From Shinisaurus crocodilurus (Eukaryota; Chordata; Lepidosauria; Squamata; Shinisauridae): 64,000 bases of DNA. The notes below the pieces were generated by a model that was given only the letters and a program-made list of their open reading frames with translations, did not search any database and had not been told where the DNA came from. Shown piece by piece: positions 61,797 to 64,000 of this stretch (the first letter of the stretch is position 1; each line of letters opens with the position of its first letter). A program made the position numbers and the translations under genes. The stretch lies in assembly GCA_021292165.1 (NCBI GenBank), contig CM037880.1, forward strand, positions 139,564,564 to 139,628,563, given 5' to 3'.

Positions 61797-62788
61797 AGTG
61801 GAAGACCGACAACCTGGTCTTCTGCGCGGGTTCAATGCTAAGGGGGTAGCGAGTCCTGGGGCGGGCCTTTTCCGAGGTCCCCAGCATCTCACCCTTAGCC
61901 CAGAACAAAGGGATAACTTATAGCCACAAAAGTATCTTTTAGAAAACAAGTTTATTTACAACATTACCCTCACAAACCCAGACCCACGCCAGCAATACAG
62001 CTTATCAGTACGGTACAAAGTAGCAAGCAAAAGCCTCAAGGACAATGTGATTTCAGGGCTCTCAGCTAGTTAGTTTAGCTCGGGTCCCGGCAGAGGCCCG
62101 GTCAACCGCACGCGGCTAGCTGAGTTCCCGGCGGAGGCCCGGTCTGCCCAAGCGGCTAGCTGGGTTCCCGGCGGGGGCCCGGTCTACCCAAGCGACTTGT
62201 GAGTGATTTCAGCTTGGTTTCCCGGGGGTCCGGTCAACCCAAGCGGCCAGTGATTCCAGCTAGCTGGAGCGCGCCGGGTGCTGCTACCCGGGGTTGCCGA
62301 TCCTTCGTTCCCTTACCCCAGGCATGGGCAAGATTGCTGAACTGCCACCAGTTCCCTTGTGCAGGGTGTTTTATACCTTGGTGTTTCAGGTAGCCCTTCC
62401 CTCCGTGATCAGGTGGGTTGACACCCTCCCTGAGGGGCGGCCTTTTGGGTCAGGTGGGGTGACGCCCTCCCCCCGTGGGATGGGGTCCCTTTGAAGCCAC
62501 TTGCTTAATGGTCCCATCCTATGGTGTTGAGTGGCCATTTCTTAGGGGTGCCGAAGTGTCTGCTCTGGAGAGGTATTCAAGTCTTATGTAGATGGGGCTG
62601 ATATGCGAGAGCATTGACAAACCTGGTGATGCTCCCTGCCTTCCCCCCTGGGGTGATTCTATGCAGATGTTGTTTGTCCCCTTTGGCATCTGTGGAGACT
62701 GGCTGTCTCCCCCCCCCTGGGTCTCCTTCCCCCCTCCTTGGTGAGTGTGTGTGTGTCAGGCAGGGGGCTTAGGTTGGCTTTCTCCACA
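61797..62788 (-). repeat. 5' LTR of the Gmr1-like element (992 bp)
   Basis: In element orientation it begins TGTGGAGAAAGCCAACC and ends GGTTGTCGGTCTTCCACT. The end is set by the TATTT duplication and by the adjoining primer-binding site. This gives TG...CT rather than the usual TG...CA; a TG...CA reading would start 2 bp further in but would leave no target duplication. Confidence 0.9.
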
Positions 62789-62924
62789 TATTTTAATGGT
62801 ATTTTAAATGTGATTTTAATGTCGGGCGTGAACCGCGTAGGGATTTTATTATATTTAAGTGGTATACAAATATCACAACTAAATAAATAATAAATAAATA
62901 TAACTAAGGCATTTGTGACCATGG

Positions 62925-63117
62925 CCTCAGCTGTGTAAATACACACCTGGCCACCACCAAAACCTAAGGTTCAGGGCTGAATCCAGGAGTACATCTAAAC
63001 TGCGAGCCCGAGTATTCGGGGGAAGTGTAACCCCATCCAACACAGGTTGAATCCCTATTCCCTGATCTGCCTTTCATCTAACTAGGAGTACCTCTGTCTT
63101 GTTTGGATTAAGCTTCC
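62925..63117 (-). pseudogene. L2-type RT fragment, reverse
   Basis: Minus strand reads a KLNPNKTEVLLV-like stretch, then KADQGIGIQPVLDGVTLP, the same segment as 1436-1530 of the first LINE (KADQGIGIQLVLDGVTLPLK). It is only about 190 bp and truncated at both ends. Confidence 0.75.
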
Positions 63118-63119
63118 AT

Positions 63120-63395
63120 ATGTAAGTGTTCTACTAGAAAATGTTAATACAAGATGCTATCTCTGAAAAATAATGTTATATCCATTACTGACTATCACAC
63201 GGTAATAACTCATAAATAAATTTACAAACTCCTTTGTTATATGTACAAAATGATACTGTATGAAACATAAATATTGTCATGGTCATGTACCTATTTTATG
63301 GATAAACTTTAACTGGAAACCTAGACGTTTGTTCTGTTTATTGCATAAGTTCACTTTGTAAAGTATATATGTCATTACTGTTGTTCAAGTATCTT
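63120..63395. other. Unique AT-rich DNA, no gene seen
   Basis: No recognisable repeat or frame between the L2 fragment and the tandem array. Confidence 0.6.
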
Positions 63396-63397
63396 AT

Positions 63398-64000
63398 AGA
63401 GGTCACTCTCTTGGAAGTTTGGATAAAACATTGGGGTGGCCCAAAGTTTTATTCAGGGTGTACACACCCCATTCTTTATATATTTATACATATTTTGGCT
63501 TTTATTGGCATGGGTCTGCATGCTTGACAGTATCTTGTGCACAAATAAAGCATTGGGCCAGATGCAGTGTCATGCTAGCTTGTAGAGAACACTCCCAAAC
63601 CTTCATGGGAGTGTCCTCTACAATTGTTTGGCGTGGCTCAAAGCTTATTGCAGGCTACATAGCCCCAGTTCCTTATTCATTTTTTTAGTACACTAGATAT
63701 TATTGACATGAGGGTGCCATGCTTGACTGTGTCTTGTACCTCAACAAGTTGTTGAGCTGGATGCTAGGCTGTGGCATCTTGTAGGGGCCACTCTCCTTGA
63801 GGTTTGAATATATGATTTTGGGTAGTGAAAAGTTGTTTTGGGTTCACACTCACAGTTTCCTATTCATTCATACAAACCTAGGTTATTATTGGTATGGTAT
63901 CTGTATGCTTGACAGTGTATGGTGCCCAAGCAAAGCATTGGTCCGAATGGAATGCTGTTGCAACTCACAGAGGATGGTCTACTGGCGGTGTGGGTGACCA
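63398..64000. repeat. Degenerate tandem array, units of about 186-199 bp
   Basis: Three successive units share TGCTTGACAGTATCTTGTGC / TGCTTGACTGTGTCTTGTAC / TGCTTGACAGTGTATGGTGC (at 63521, 63720, 63906), TATTATTGACATG / TATTATTGGTATG, CAAATAAAGCATTGGGCC / CAAGCAAAGCATTGGTCC and CTTGTAGAG / CTTGTAGGG. Each unit is strongly diverged from the next. The array continues past the window edge. Confidence 0.82.

Larger units (their letters stand above)
56121..62788 (-). mobile_element. Gmr1-like Ty3/gypsy LTR retrotransposon, near complete
   Basis: A 6.67-kb element on the minus strand with two LTRs, a 5-bp target duplication TATTT (56116-56120 and 62789-62793), a primer-binding site next to the 5' LTR (61779-61796) and a polypurine tract next to the 3' LTR (57116-57125). 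Going 5' to 3' on the minus strand the domains are gag with a SCAN-like part and CCHC knuckle, protease, integrase, reverse transcriptase, RNase H. Integrase before reverse transcriptase is unlike ordinary Ty3/gypsy elements and like the Gmr1 group. Three frame breaks, all at or beside homopolymer runs, interrupt pol. By hand count the LTRs differ at roughly 20-25 positions, so the insertion is fairly recent. Confidence 0.93.
54320..62920 (+). mobile_element. L2-type LINE 3' portion, split by copy d and by the LTR element
   Basis: Three pieces form one plus-strand L2: 54320-54417 (end of ORF), 55894-56120 (GCCTTCTCGGTAGTGGAGTC, then 3' UTR) and 62789-62920 (ATTTTAAATGTGATTTTAAT, GGGCGTGAACCGCGTAGG, ending AACTAAATAAATAA). 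Both interruptions have exact target duplications (TA; TATTT), so the pieces rejoin cleanly. Confidence 0.75.

Overview
This window looks like non-coding vertebrate DNA, most likely from a squamate reptile (lizard or snake). I find no host protein-coding exon and no functional tRNA or rRNA gene. The squamate call rests on the mix of repeats: tRNA-headed SINEs sharing a 3' tail with L2-type LINEs, many L2-type LINE fragments, a CR1 fragment, an RTE-like LINE, a 5S-rRNA-headed SINE with a CR1-like tail, and abundant hAT, Harbinger-like and Tigger-like non-autonomous DNA transposons. Species cannot be named from this.

Layout. 1-4.6 kb: an L2-type LINE (+) broken by a SINE and by a second L2 in reverse, then more L2 tails and SINEs. 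4.6-7.6 kb: mostly unique, with one 5S-headed SINE. 7.6-8.3 kb: Tigger-like MITE (copy a). 8.8-10.6 kb: an internally deleted L1-like element with a 13-bp target duplication. 11.6-16.4 kb: an RTE-like LINE with an inverted 5' segment and a 9-bp target duplication, later split by a 2.2-kb Tigger-like element (copy b). 16.4-20 kb: mostly unique, with small MITEs. 20-24.7 kb: reverse L2 fragments holding a second RTE-like LINE. 24.8-25.6 kb: CR1 fragment. 25.6-29 kb: mostly unique. 29-32 kb: one hAT element nested in another, both with perfect 8-bp target duplications. 32-52 kb: unique DNA scattered with MITEs, LINE tails, SINEs and a solo LTR (37.4 kb). 52.2-53.2 kb: a second solo LTR of that family in reverse. 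54.3-62.9 kb: an L2 LINE (+) split by Tigger-like copy d and by a 6.7-kb LTR retrotransposon. 63.4-64 kb: a degenerate tandem array of about 190-200 bp units running off the window.

The most informative object is the LTR retrotransposon at 56121-62788 (minus strand). It has two LTRs of about 0.99 kb that differ by only about 2%, a 5-bp target duplication, a primer-binding site and a polypurine tract. Its domain order is gag, protease, integrase, reverse transcriptase, RNase H. Integrase before reverse transcriptase is the Gmr1-type arrangement of Ty3/gypsy elements, and the gag carries a SCAN-like segment. The rest of the window is a readable record of nested insertions, many dated relative to each other by exact target-site duplications and, in one case, by an empty-site paralogue within the window.
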